Shown here: positions 32,465-45,309 of the stretch, one piece after another
Layout of the letters: each line of letters opens with the position of its first letter
Position numbering within the stretch: the first letter of the stretch is position 1
Origin: Hemerocallis citrina
Taxonomy: Eukaryota > Streptophyta > Magnoliopsida > Asparagales > Asphodelaceae
Direction: 5' to 3'
NCBI GenBank assembly: GCA_017893485.1
Contig: CM030362.1
Span: 181,496,175-181,560,174, forward strand
DNA: 64,000 bases
Translations under genes and position numbers: made by a program
Notes under the pieces: model-generated
Database searches by the model: none
Told to the model about the DNA's origin: nothing
Seen by the model: only the letters and a program-made list of their open reading frames with translations

Positions 32465-33900
32465 ATCTAAAGCTTCTTATCGGATGGCACCTGTAGAACA
32501 GGTCGAAGTGAAGAAGCACATTGAAGAGTTACTGCATAAGATATTTATCAGATCAAGTACTTCGCCTTGGGGTGTGCTTGTGTTGTTAGTGAAGAACAAG
32601 GATGGATCAATGAGGATGTGCATTGACTATCGTGAACTGAACAAGGTGACTATTCAGAACAAGTATCAGATTCCATAGATTGCTGATTTGTTTGACCGAA
32701 TTCAAGGTGCAGCAGTGTTCTTAAAGATTAATCTATGGTCTAGTTATCACCTAGTTCAAGTCAAGGAGGAGGACATGCACAAGAAAGCTTTCCGGACTCG
32801 GCATGGGCACTATGAGTTTTTGGTTATGCAATTGGGGTGACGAATGCGCCGACAACATTTATGAATATGATGAATAGATTTCTACTGCCATTGATTGACT
32901 CATTCGTCATGGTATTCATCGTTGAAATCCTTGTGTACTCAAAAGTCAGAGTAAGAGCATGTTGAACACTTAGTAGAAGTGTTGAAGAAGTTGCGAGAGC
33001 AGGATTTGTATGTCAAGTTATCCAAGTGTGAATTTTGGAAGTCGGAGGTGGCATTTCTAGGTCACATCCTTTCTAAGGAGGGAGTGGCTACTAATCCTCA
33101 GAAGACTGAGGCAGTGAAGGGTTAGCCTAGACCGATGACTGTGAATGAGATCCGAAGTTTCTTGGGGTTGACAGGATATTATCGGCCTTTTATTCAAGGG
33201 TACGCACAAATAGCGGGTCTATTAACATGGCTAACTAAGAAGAATGTGAGTTTCTAAGGGACTGATCAGTGTGAAGCTAGTTTTTAGGAGTTGAAGGAGA
33301 AGTTGATGACAACACCAATACTGGTATTACCATAAGCAGGTAAGGACTATGATATCTATAGTGATACGTCTCATAGAGGTTTGGGTTGTGTTCTGATGCA
33401 AGAAGCGAAGGTCATTGCTTATGGATCAAGGCAGTTGCGTCCTCATGAGAAGAACTATCTGATGCATGATCTGGAGCTTGCAGCAAACATTTTTGCCTTG
33501 AAGCAGTTGAAGCATTATGTATATGGTAAAACAGTCAATATGTATACTGATCATAAGAGCTTGAAGTACATCTATCAGCAGAAGGATCTGAATCTACGAT
33601 AGAGGCGGTAGTTGGAAGTGCTGGAAGACATTCATCACGAGACCAAGTATCACCCATGAAAGGCAAATGTGGTGTCCGATGCACTCAGTTGTAAGAGCAT
33701 CCTGTCATGTTTGATTACAACACAGAAGGAGTGGGTGGAAAAGTAGGATCGGGCAGTAATCAAGGTTGTATTACGAAGTTTGGGGGCGTCGTTGGCGCAC
33801 TTGAGGCTTTAGCCTACATTGAAGGAATAGATCATTGAGGGCCAGAGGTCAAATGCAGAGATTCAGAGGATGAAAAAGCAGATTTTCATCGACAAGTTAT
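32465..33900 (+). pseudogene. Element F reverse transcriptase and RNase H (disrupted)
   Basis: The RT start is clear ([17 protein letters not shown], then [20 protein letters not shown] and [15 protein letters not shown]). The catalytic box reads VFIVEILVYS (32922-32951) where family members have YIDD, so both catalytic aspartates are gone (V and E). A one-base deletion before it breaks MPFGVTNAP. Thumb and RNase H blocks follow: [66 protein letters not shown] and [19 protein letters not shown] (33381-33602 is open). More than ten nonsense codons are present. Confidence 0.85.
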
Positions 33901-35242
33901 TGGAATTTCTAGTTCGTGACAAAATTTTATGTATGGGAGAGGGTTGTGTGTGACGGAAAGAGAAGATTTGAAGGAGAGAATTACGCAGGAAGCACATACT
34001 ACCTTACTATCGGTACAACCTGGAAGTACAAAGATGTACAAGGACATCAAGCAGTGTTTTTGGTGGCCAGGCACGAAGAGGTATGTAGCAGATTTTGTAG
34101 CAAGGTGTTTGACTTGTTAGCACATCAAGGTAGAGAATCAGAAGCCTAGAGGATTATTGCAACCATTACCTACCCCAAGATGGAAGTGGGAGAATATTAG
34201 CATGGACTTTATCACGGGTTTACCAAGGAGTCCGAAGGGTAATGACTCGATCTGGGTTGTGGTGGACCGATAAACTAAGTCGGCACATTTCTTGTCTATG
34301 ACGAATACATGGTCATTGGAGAAATTGGCAGAGGTATACATAGAAGAGATCGTGAGACTTCATGAAGTTTCTGTAACAATTGTCTCTGATAGATGTGCAA
34401 GGTTCACGTCTAGATTTTGGAAGAGTTTGCAAGCAGCACCCGGGACTAGAACTGACTTCAGTACGACTTTTCATCCTCAGACTGATGGACAGACAGAAAT
34501 GGTGAATCGAGTGTTAGAAGATATGTTGAGGTCGTGCATCATGAACTTTGGTGGAAGTTGGGAGAAGTATTTAGCACTGTTCGAGTTTTCTTATAACAAC
34601 AGTTATCAGGCCAGTATTAGCATGGCACCGTATGAAGCATTGTACAGGAGGAAGTGCAGAACACCCGTATGTTAGTATGAAGTTGGAAAGAGGCAGATGT
34701 ATGGACCAGAGATTTTGCAGCAGACTTCAGAGAAGATTGAGTTGATTCCGAAGAGATTGGTTGAAGCTCAGAGCAGGCAGAAGATTTATGCAGATGTTTG
34801 ACGAAGAGATTTGGAGTTCGAGGTTGGAGATAATGTTTTCCTTAAGGTATCGCCAACGAAGTGAGTTATCAGATTTGGAAGTGGAGGCAAGTTGGCACCA
34901 AAGTATATTGGACCCTACACGATTCTGAATCGGATTGGTAAGGCAGCATATAGATTGGAATTGCTAGAAGAGTTGGCACAGGTACATAACGTGTTCCATG
35001 TGTCTATATTGCAGAAATATGTACCAGATTAGAACCATCAATTTCCTGAAGTACCTGAAGGTTTGCAACTGAATTTGAGTTACAAGGAGCTACCTGTGGA
35101 AATCTTGGATCGACGGGAGAAAGTGTTGCGAAATAAAGTCATACCGATGGTCAAAGTGCTGTGGAGGAATCAACTATTTGAGGAAGCTACATGGGAATCT
35201 GAAGACGGTATGAAGAGTGATTTTCCGGAACTATTTGTGTAG
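33901..35242 (+). pseudogene. Element F integrase with chromodomain-like tail
   Basis: The zinc region reads AHTTLLSVQPGSTKMYKDI...CLTC: the second His of HHCC (normally HPG) is Gln. The core keeps [29 protein letters not shown] and the FHPQTDGQTEMVNRVLEDM glutamate; 34292-34675 is open. After FLKVSPTK comes KLAPKYIGPYTILNRIGKAA, then a tail VEILDRREKVLRNKVIPMV with LWRNQLFEEATWESEDGM, the plant chromovirus chromodomain pattern. Stops at 34673, 34799, 34863 and 35029 interrupt it. It ends at TAG 35240-35242. Confidence 0.85.
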
Positions 35243-35316
35243 GTTCCAGTCTTGAAGGTTTTGTTTCCCGTGCTAGCAATAGTTCTGAGGACATAAATAT
35301 TCTAACGAGGGAGTAA
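35243..35316 (+). other. Element F 3' UTR and polypurine tract
   Basis: Contains GTTCTGAGGACATAAATATTC and the purine run ACGAGGGAGTAA immediately before the 3' LTR. Confidence 0.65.
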
Positions 35317-36133
35317 TTTAACAACCCATAAATTAAAATGAATTATTTTGAATTATTAAATGATATTAAATTGAAGGATTTGATTAATTTTATTATTTTC
35401 CTTAATTACTATTTTTGCACGTGCAAAACACGTGTAGTGTTATGTAAATTTAAATTCTTAAAAAAAATTGTCAATAATTATTTTTTCTCGTTAATTTCAA
35501 ATATGTTCATTTTCAAATTTATTTGAATGACGGAACTTATTTTTGACATTTTGTTAATATAAATTGAATGTATGATAGGATTTGATTTTTGGCCATAATA
35601 ATGCCCGAAAATTAGGATTAAAAATATTTTTATCCTGATTTGAGACCGGTCGGAGAGAGAGTCAAATAGTGATGAGAATGAATGTTTTTATTTGATTAGT
35701 TTGGATAAGAAGAAATCAAGTGGTTGTATATATACTTAAATTATTAAATCTTAGAGGGCTTATATCCAAAATTCCCTAAACCCTAGAATGTGTGTCGGAC
35801 TATTTAAATGAACAGTATGGTTTCTTTTACTGTTTTTCTTTTAGGGACTCTTGGAATTTAATTTTATTTTGCTTTTGGCGGAGAACGGCTTGAAGTTTTT
35901 GTGTTAGATTTCAACTAGAGGTGGGTGTTCCTGTTGAAAATAGATTTGGGAAAAAATAATTATTATTCTTATTTGTTTATTTCTCTGCTGTATACATCTA
36001 TATATAAGAGTTACATTCTTGGAGAAGAATAAAGGAGCTTGAGAGAAGATTGGGGAGATGAGAGATTTTGGGGAATCTGTTTCCTATAGATTAGGAAACA
36101 GAATATACAATTACTATATTTCAACACTCTCCC

Positions 36134-38985
36134 TCAAGTTGGTGCATAGATATTGAACATGCCCAACTTGTCAACAAATTTCAAGAAGAGCTAATTCGAA
36201 ACTGTCTTGGTTAGGATATCTGCGAGCTGATCTTCTGACTTCACTTTTGATATCTCAATAACTTTCTCATCTTTTTTTTTTTTTGATGAAGAATCTGTCC
36301 ACCTCTACATGTTTCATTCTATCATGCTGAACCGGGTTAGCAGCAATATCATATGCTGCTTGACTATCACAATATACTTTCATAGGTTCATTCGGACCAT
36401 ATCCTATGTCCTGCAACAAGAGTTTCAGCCATAAAGCTTCCACTATACTTAAAGCTACTCCACGATACTCAGCTTCTGCATTAGAGCGCGCAACAACATT
36501 TTGCTTCTTGCTCCTCTATGTAACTAAATTTTCTCCAACAAAGGTGAAGTATCCTGAAGTGGACCGCGTATCAATTATAGGTCCTGCCCATTTAGCATTA
36601 GTATATGCCTCAACCTTCAAGTGACCATGTTTCGCAAACAAGACCTCTTTTTTCTGGAGCAGACTTAATATATCTCATAATTCTCATCACTGTATCCATA
36701 TGCTGTTCCTGAGGTGCATGCATAAACTGACGTACAACACTTAAAGCATATGAAAAATCTAGCCGTGTATGTGCAAGATACATCAGCCGTCCAACCAATC
36801 TCTGATATCTTTCCTTATCACAAGGTACATGATCAGCTTCGTTGCACAGTTTCAGTCATTCTTCTAATGGTGTACTAATCAGCTGACAAGCAGACATTCC
36901 AGTTTCCTTTAATAAATCAAGAGCATATTTTGTTTGAGACAAAAATATCCCCTTTCTTGAGCGAGAAACTTCAATACCAAGGAAGTATCTCAAAGAGACA
37001 AGATCTTTCATTTCGAACCCTTGTGACAAGTAGTTCTTTAATACCTTACCCTCCTCAGGAACATCACCAGCTACTATCATATCATTCACATCAATAATGA
37101 GAGCAGTAATTTTACCTTCTTTCCTTTTTAGGAACAGAGTATGATCTGAATTACTCTGATAGTTTCCGAATGTCCTCATTGATTTTGTAAATCTCCCAAA
37201 CCAAGCTCTTGGCGACTGCTTAAGTCCATACAATGTTTTCTTCAAACGACATACTTTATTGTTGTGTTGGACTTGTCTGTTCGACCCTGGTGGAAGATCC
37301 ATATAAACCTCTTCTATCAATTCCCCATGCAAAAATGCATTCTTCACATCAAATTGCTCCAACGGCCAGTCAAGAATTGCAGCAAGTGATAGTAGGAGTC
37401 GAACAATATTGAATTTTGCCACAGGTGCGAATATATCTTCATAATTAATTCCATATGTTTAAGTGTATCCTTTGGCAACCATCCTTGCTTTGTATCGCTC
37501 TATTGAACCATGCATCACACTTATACTTCACCGTATAAATCCATCTGCATCCTACTGGCTTCTTCCCTGCTAGCAGCTCGACTATCTCCCAAGTCTCATT
37601 CTTTTTCAAGGACTTCATCTCCTTAGCCATAGCTGTTCCACCTTGGATGAGTAAGGGCTTCCTGCACACTGTTAGGAATAGATACAGTAGATAATTGATT
37701 TACAAATGACTTTTTTGATTCCGACAAGTGGTGAGTGGATACATAATTACTCATGGGATATTTGACGTTACTAGTGGGATCAGGTTCATGAGTGGGTTTT
37801 GGAATACCTCTATTAGTATGGTGCGGGAGTCCTCTTCTAGGAGCTTCGGACAATGATGACGATTGGTTTTGGGGTTCTAATGGTTCACTCTCACTGAAAT
37901 TCGGTAATGGTTGCAATTCTTCAAGAGGGTCTTCTTCAAGAGGGGCTTCTTCCTTTGGTTGCACTTCTTCGTGAGGGTTTTCCTCCCTTGCTAGGTCTTC
38001 ATTCAAGTGTTCACCATTATTTATATCAAGTTGTTCGTTCTGACTGGTAATTACTTCATCATACCCAAGAGTCTGAACTTCACTTCGGTTCTCCCCCTAA
38101 ATTTCAGTCGTAGAAGAACAAAAGTACATCTCATCTTCATGGAACACAACATCCATAGTCACAAACATCCTTTGAGTTGGTGGGTGATAGCACTGATACC
38201 CTTTCTTATCCTGTGCATATCCCATGAAAACACAATGGACAGCTCGAGGAGTTAACTTATTGCATTCATGTTGATGAAGATGAACAAATGCAACACACCC
38301 AAACACACGAGGTGGCAAGTTGACAACTTTTGGTGCATTCACAGCTTTAGTTAATGCTTGAAATGGTGTGAGGAAGTTTAGGATACTAGAGAAAATTCGA
38401 TTGATTAAGTATGCAGCAGAAGCAAGGGCTTCCCCCCAATAAATGAGTGGCATATTTCCATGGATAAGACAGGCATGGACGACCTCGAGCAAGTGTCTAT
38501 TTTTTCTTTCTGCAACCCCATTCCGTTGAGGTGTATATGAGCATGTAGTCTGGTGAACAATGCCGTGTTCCACCAAATATTGTTGCAGATTTGAACTTAG
38601 GTACTCTCCGCCATAATCACTCCTAAGAACTTGAATCTATGATTTATACTGAATCATAACATACTTGTGAAATTTTTGAAACAAGCCACTAACTTCACTT
38701 TTCGAATTCATCAAACAAATCCAGGTCATACGAGTACAGTCATCAATAAATGTCACAAACCATTTGGCTCCTCCAAATGTAGTGGTTTTGGATGGACCCC
38801 AAACATCAGAATGAATAATCATAAATGGAAGAGAGCTTCTACTTGGACTTGGAGAAAAAGAGACACGGTGACTTTTTGCGAGTTCACACACATCACACCG
38901 AAAGACAAAAATATCCAACTTCAAAAATAAACTTGGAAATAATTTCTTCAAATAACTAAAAGAAGCATGCCCTAGACGTCGATGT
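36134..38985 (-). pseudogene. Element J integrase, RT and RNase H (disrupted)
   Basis: Integrase: CDVCELAKSHRVSF, IHSDVWGPSKTTTFGG, then after a stop SDYGGEY and SYTPQRNGVAERKNRHLLEV (38097-38576 is open). A linker rich in E and P follows. RT: MKSLKKNETWEIVELLAGKK, GCRWIYTVKYKCDA, FDVKNAFLHGELIEEVYMDL, KTLYGLKQSPRAWF. The catalytic box is DVND (37081-37092) instead of YVDD, so tyrosine and one aspartate are lost. RNase H: GRLMYLAHTRLDFSYAL, EAEYR-type and CDSKAAYDIAANP-like segments to a stop at 36134, with an expanded A-run (about 36274-36288) encoding lysines. Several frameshifts and stops. Confidence 0.85.
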
Positions 38986-39623
38986 CATAGCCAAATATTT
39001 GATTTCTTCTTCTCATCTTTGGATTCTTCTACACTTAGAGCTTGAGTCAACTTGCTTGAACTTTCAGATTCTAAATCTAGGTAATAGAGCTTCCCGTGTC
39101 TAACCCCATAACCAACCATCTTGCGAGTCTGAATATCCTTAAACACACAATGTGAAGGCCAAAAGACTACAATACAATGTAAGGCAGTAGTTATTTGAGC
39201 AACAGATAAAAGGTTAAAATTCAAGGATGGCACAACTAGGGCAGCATCTAAGGTTAGGTTGTTTCTAAGAGGTATGGTACCCTCGCTAGTAATAGTGGCA
39301 GGATCACCATTGGCTGTGGACACCGTTGATTTGGTGGAAGGTTGAAAATTTTGAACTTGTCTAGAATAAAAAGTCATATGGTCGGTAGCACCCGAATCAA
39401 TTATCCATTCATTATTCATAATAGAGGTAGAAATATTAAATATCTTACCATCATTACCTGCAGCTGTAACTAATACAGATGACATAGTGCCAGTGGATCG
39501 GTTGCAGTTCTTCTTCTGAGTATCTCTGCTATAATCGCAATTCTCCGGATAGCCGATAATCTTATAACAACGAGCTTTCATGTGGCCAATCTTGCCACAA
39601 TGTGTACACTTTCTTGAATCCAT
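38985..39623 (-). pseudogene. Element J zinc knuckle, protease and GAG-pre segment
   Basis: Open from MDSRKCTHCGKIGHMKARCY, a complete CCHC knuckle, through the protease active site WIIDSGATDHMTFY and LNFNLLSVAQI to a stop at 38985. The bulk of gag normally in front of the knuckle is absent: only about 730 bp lie between it and the primer site, and they do not encode a recognisable gag domain. The ATG at 39623 may be a secondary start. Confidence 0.8.
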
Positions 39624-40354
39624 GGTGAAAAACAACAAATAGCAACACAACAAGCAGTACTAATGGTAACACAGTAAGCAGCACAGCATCACACCAAACA
39701 CACCGGCAAATAGCAAACACCAAGAGAGCACAACAGCAAATCAGATCTAAATAAATTAGATCAAGAGAGCCCAACAGCAAACAGGATCTGGATCTGATCA
39801 ATTGTGGATCTGATCTTCAACCTATGCCACCATTGATCGACGGCAGCAGCTACGGGTGGGCAGTGGTGACTGGAGGCGATGGACAGCTGTGACTGGAGGT
39901 GATGAGCGGCGGTGACTGGAGAAGATGTAGAAGAAGGACGACTTCGACGACGATCCGACTTCGATGACGACTTCGACGACTTCGATGGGCGATGGTGACC
40001 GAAGAACGATGACTTCGACGACAATCGACAGATGTCGATGAGTTAGGGCTTCGGATCTATTGATGGGAAAATTGGGCTTCGATTTCAAATCTGGAGCAAG
40101 ATCTGACTTCGATGACGATCTGACTTCGACGACGAAGACAACGATGATGGGCTTCGAGGTTTCAGTTTTCGGATGTTGAGGAAGACGATGGGAGCTCAAG
40201 GTTCGAGGAGGATCGGTTCGAGGTCTCGATGAAGATGATGGGAGTTCGGGGTTAGGGATTCGGGGATCAACAAGGATCGAGGTCAGCGATGGGATCGACG
40301 ACAGTGAGGATCAGATCGGGATCTTCTTCTTCAGGTAGCCTAGGAAAATTTAAG
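39624..40354 (-). other. Element J leader with GACTTCGA-type simple repeats
   Basis: Replaces the expected gag N-terminal region. It carries repeated ACTTCGACGACGA motifs (39940-40150) and GATC-rich sequence of higher GC than its surroundings. Open frames here encode low-complexity Ser/Lys/Arg peptides that look like by-products. It could be captured sequence or an expanded leader. Confidence 0.55.
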
Positions 40355-40563
40355 CTCTGATACCATGTTGAAAACAGATTTGGAGAAAATAATTATTATT
40401 CTTATTTATTTATTTCTCTACTGTATACATCTATATATAAGAGTTACATTATTGGAGAAGAAGAAAGAAGATTGAGAGAAGATTAGGGAGATGAGAGATT
40501 TGGGGAATCTGTCTCCTATAGATTAGGAAACAGAATATACAATTACTATATTTCAACAGTTCC

Positions 40564-41758
40564 TTCAACTCTCTTGTTGTGATTTTTATTCATGTTTGAA
40601 ATGTAAATAAGTAGATATCATGCTAGTTTTTTTATTGTGGATCTATGATTGTTTATAGCATGTATTTATGATTTTACCATGAGATAGTTATTGTGATGAA
40701 TGATAAATGGAGTTTAATTGATTGCATGAGATAAAAATCAAATTTTCATGTGTGGTGATAATGTTTATTTCATTCTTGGATGATAGATATTAATAGTCCA
40801 GTAAAGATCTAATTTTTGATCTATAGAATTGATTTAATGGTCATATATTTAATTATAGAGGATTAGAACTTGTTGTATGATCTAAAACCATGCGTGATTA
40901 ATTAGTAGATGAGATCTTGATGTTTATTCACTATTTTTATTAGACTAAATTTCATGATTTAAATCCTATAAGTTTTGTACATGAATTAATGTTGATTGAG
41001 ATCATTTGAATATCGAGTTGAAGGCAATCTGGGGTTTCAGGTTACTTTGATCAAGGGTTAGGGTTTTGAGGTTTGAATTGTGAAAGGGGAGGGTTCGGCC
41101 AGCACTTGAAGTGTAGTTTTCGGCCTGCATGCTAGGAGGGCTCGGGTATGTGTTAGGGTTAAGATAAACCCTAGACTGATCAATTAAATGAGTTATAGTT
41201 AGATTCTTTTTTGATATATATAGTTCTGTTGATTTAATTATCAAGATGTGCGGATAAATTCCTGAATTTTATAATGTCTAGTTTCAGATTCTTATGAAAT
41301 GAAATTTTAGATTTTATCATCACAAGTTTCAGATCTTTGTAGGTTGGAGTTGCAAATTGTATGATGAAAATCTTTGTTTTGGAAGGGTATAAATGTTATT
41401 TTTTGAAGAGTAACTATATATTTCAGTTTTGAAGGATATGTTTCCAAATTTTAGAAGACATGAATTTCATATTTTAAATGACTATAGTTTCAGATATTTG
41501 AACTATAAAGTTTCATATTTTGAGGGATAAAATTTCAGATTTTTAAATGAGTTGTTTCTTTTTTAAATGAATTAAAATCCCAGAATTTAATATTGAAGTT
41601 TCAAATATGAAAAGAAATGTTATAAGTTGAGTTGAGAATATTTTGGTGATTTTGAATTTATTTCTATAAATGAAATTAAACAATTATAGAAGTTGTTGTT
41701 CATTTATTTGAGGAGAAGATTTTATAGGGATATATTTGTTAAAAGAAAATTTATATTT
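40564..41758 (+). mobile_element. F 3' LTR middle segment, non-coding
   Basis: Continuation of the F LTR between J and A. It is AT-rich with no open frame of note and contains repeated AGTTTCAGAT/TTTCATATTT motifs (41280-41560). Confidence 0.75.
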
Positions 41759-41972
41759 TGTAATATCCCAGACGGATATTACATTGTACAAATTCATTTT
41801 TATTATTATTTTATTATTATTTTGTTTTAATTCCAAAATTGAAATATTTTGGTGATTTTCACCCGGTTTGTACATAGACATTATCTGTACCCAGATACCG
41901 GTCAGTATACATCCGTATTGTATCAAATTGATACCGTGATCTTCTGAACTAATAATAAAATTTATTTTATTA

Positions 41973-42531
41973 CTAGATTTGCCCGTGGGCACGTGCCTAC
42001 GGCACGTCTTTGGAACGATACAACACACGAAAAGCCCTGTAAACAGTAAAACAATAATTATGTAGTTCAAGTTTGAATAGAATGACAATAATTAGTTGTA
42101 AATAAACATCCATGTTTCTATTAGTATATGTTGAAAAATAATTTTAACTTCTTAGAACTTTAATGGTAGAAAATAATGAAATTTAACTGTTGAAGAGATA
42201 TTTGTTATTTTCAGTATAACATGTGTAATAAAAAAAGCATAAAAATTCTGAAAATTTTAAAAACCTAAAATCTTAAAATCTAAATTTCTAAGTAAATAAA
42301 AAAAAATTGGAGAGAGAGAGAGAGAAAGAGAGAAATATGAAAAAGTGAAGAGAGAAGAGAGAGATTGTAATAAAGTAATGAGTTTTTTAGTTTTGGGGGA
42401 AAAATTTTGATTTTGGGGTTTGAAATTTTGGGAGGGAAAATATGTTTTGTGAGGTTGGATCTGGGCCTTTAATTTTGGGGGGGATTGAATGTGAGCCACT
42501 TGATAGCTTTCTTTGTGTTTTATTATATAGA
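41973..42531 (-). mobile_element. Non-autonomous Helitron, 559 bp, with empty site nearby
   Basis: On the minus strand it begins TCTATATAATAAAACAC (42531) and ends CTAG (41973), bordered by A and T with no duplication, as Helitrons do. The hairpin CGTGCC-TAC-GGCACG (complement, 41992-42006) precedes the 3' end. It has no coding capacity and a GA microsatellite (42308-42365). Element B contains the uninterrupted site at about 43478-43495, so both ends are confirmed by comparison. Confidence 0.92.
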
Positions 42532-44689
42532 TTATTTCCAAAATTAAATTATTTTTATACGGATTATGCGGAGATTTTCGGTATACGTATATGTATACAC
42601 GCGTGTATGTAGTATGTCGATTAGTACATTATACAAATTGTGTGTTGTGTATTTTTGGACAAAACACTTGTCTTTGTTATGACAAACCTATTAGACTGTT
42701 AGGGTTTTATAAGTGTTTAACCTAGACTAAATGTGCATGAGAGAATTAGGAGAAATCTTCTAGAAGATCTCTCCCCTCCACCTCACATAACACCATACCC
42801 ACACCACACCTCCACCACACCATCACCTCCCCTAGTAAATCTGGCCCCATATTATGGGAGGGTTTTTGTGCAATTTTGTGTGTGCAAATTTGCACTCTCC
42901 ACCCTTTTCTCCACCTATAAAGACCCCCCTCCCTTCACCTTAGTCTCATTTTTAGAAAGACAAAAGAAGGAAAGGAAAAGAAAGAGTGAACTCCTAACTT
43001 GAGAGTTTTCTTTTGTAGGTTTTAGAAGCTTTCATAGGAGCTTAGGGGAAGGAGAATTCTAGCTAGCAAGTCCTTCCATCAAGGAATATTAGGTGGGGGT
43101 TTCTCCACTTGTTTCTTTGTTTGTTGAGTTGTTGTTTTGGTGCTTCTTCTTCTCATCCTCCTTGTTTGTTTCTTTTCATTTTGGGTGCTTCCTTGTGATG
43201 TTTTTCTATGTTGTTTGTGGTATGTGTTGTAACTTGTATGGATGAAAGAAAGTAACTAGTGTTAATGTCTAATAATGTAATATCCCAGACGGATATTACC
43301 TCGTATAAATTACTATTTTACTATTATTTTATTATTATTTTGTTTTAATTTCAAAATCAAATTATTTTGGTGATTTTTCGCCGGTTTGTCCACAAGCGTT
43401 GTCTACGCGCATATATCAGTCGGTGTACATCCGAAGTACATCAAATTGGTAGCGCGATCCTCCGAATTGATAATAAAAACTTATTTTATTATTATTTTCA
43501 AATTAAACTATTTATGGGGATTATATAAGGAATTTTGGTATACACATACATATACATATACATATAATTGTATGGTACTTAGTACATTATACAAAATATG
43601 TAGTATGTACTCTTGGACAAGGCACTAACCTTGTCATGAAAATTTAATTAGATGGTTAGGGTTTGATTAGGAGGCTTAATCTAGGGTTTTTGTATGCATG
43701 AGGAGATTAAGTAAAAACCCCTTCTAGAAACCTTATCCCTTTACCATGCTTCCACCTCATTTCTAGGCCATACCCTACACCTCACCCCTACCCTCCTACA
43801 AGCATGGCCGGTTGCTTCTTCTTGGGGGGTTTTGTGCATAATGTTGAGTGCACTTTTGCACTCTCCACCATTCTCTCCACCTATAAATACCCCCTCCTTC
43901 TACACTTGTCTCATTTTTACAAAACAAAAGAAAGGAAAGGAAAAGAAAGAGAGAACCTCATTCTAACTTGAGAGTTTTTCTTGTAGGTTTTTCCTAGGAG
44001 TTCTAAGAGCTTAGGGGAAGGAGAAGTTTAAGATAGCAAGTTCTTCCAACAAAGGAAACTAGGTGGGGGTTCTCCACTTTCTTTGTTGAGTTGTTGATTT
44101 TTTTGGCTTCTTCTTCTTCTTGTCTTCCTTGTTTTGTTTTCTTTGGTTCTTTTGGGATGGTTGTTGTGATAGTATTGTTGTATGTGGTTCTTGTTTTGTA
44201 TGTTTGTAAATGTTAAAGGTAATAATCACATAAAATGAAATGGAAACAAATGGGAGTGCTAAATAGACATAAAGATTAAATCTTTATAGTTGTAATTATT
44301 GTTTTAGTGTTATGGATTGGACTAAAATGAACACATACACATGAACTTGGCATATACAACCATTTTTTGTTGTAGGACTTGAATGAGGACTCATACATAA
44401 TCATATGACATAGTGCATACACCACTTTGTGGTTGTAGAACATAAACTTGAACTTGGGACTAGAAAGTATGCATATAATTGGTTGAACCAAATTGAGAGT
44501 TCTTTACTTATTTATTTTGCTTGTTTCATTGTTATTTAATCTTAAGTAAGAAAGAACTCATTGTAGATATGAAAAAGAAACTAATCTAAAATAACTAGTT
44601 GTAGAATGATTAAAAAGATCTCTTTTTATGATCACTAGTAATAATAAGAAATCGATGCTAATAAAGATTTAGTAGATATTAAGTAGTAG

Positions 44690-44830
44690 TATGTTAAAAT
44701 AAAGTAGTAGTAGTATGTTAAAATAAAGTAGTAGTAGTATGTTTAAATAAAGTAGTAGTAGTATGGTTAAATAAAGTAGTAGTAGTAGATATTAAAATGA
44801 AGTAGTTATAGATGTTATGTAAATTTTGGT
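44690..44830 (+). repeat. AGTAGTAGTATGTTAAAATAA short tandem repeats
   Basis: About five copies of a 25-30 bp unit containing a run of AGT triplets, within B. Confidence 0.8.
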
Positions 44831-45309
44831 AGACACTTATGGTTAAAATGAAGTAGTAGTAGTAGATGTGTATGTTCCAAATAAAATTGTTGTAGTAGAT
44901 GTCTACACAAAATTATAGAAAAGGTTTATGTTTTTATAGAAGTGGTAGTAGATGCTTATGTGTTAAAATAAAGTAGTTTAGTAGTAGATGTTTATGTCTA
45001 GATAAAGATTTTGGTAGAAGTTTTGGTAGTAGATGTTATGTTGTAGTAGATGTTGTGTTTTATTAAATTAGTAGATGCATAGGAGCATTAAATGGATGTT
45101 TATGCTTATATTGAAGTAAGTATCATGCCTAGATAGTTGTAGGGAAAATCATGCACCATGTTAGATTGTTGTTCATGCTTGGTTAGTAGACATTCATGCT
45201 TAGGAATGTGTAGGATTAATGTTAAAATTATAAACCATGCCATGATGTGTATCTTATTATAGGAAATACATTCTTGAAGTAGGTATCATGTTGTAGAAAT
45301 CATTATACC

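Larger units (their letters stand above)
35942..40558 (-). mobile_element. Element J: Ty1/copia (Ale-like), minus strand
   Basis: Short LTRs at 35942-36126 (185 bp, 3') and 40367-40558 (192 bp, 5') both begin TGTTGAAA and end TTTCAACA. The target duplication GTTCC is exact (35937-35941 and 40559-40563). On the minus strand the 5' LTR is followed directly by a perfect primer site TGGTATCAGAGC (40366-40355), and the 3' LTR is preceded by the purine tract TTGAGGGAGAG (36137-36127). Order gag remnant, protease, integrase, RT, RNase H is that of copia. The Ale assignment rests on LTR size and the VYMDLPPG motif and is tentative. Confidence 0.9.

Noticed and set aside
37792..38255. Plus-strand frames opposite J
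   Set aside because: They are antisense to the integrase-RT linker of copia J, which has clear conserved motifs on the minus strand.
42308..42365. GA-repeat as a GAGA-factor regulatory site
   Set aside because: A short microsatellite within a non-autonomous Helitron; no gene is nearby to regulate.
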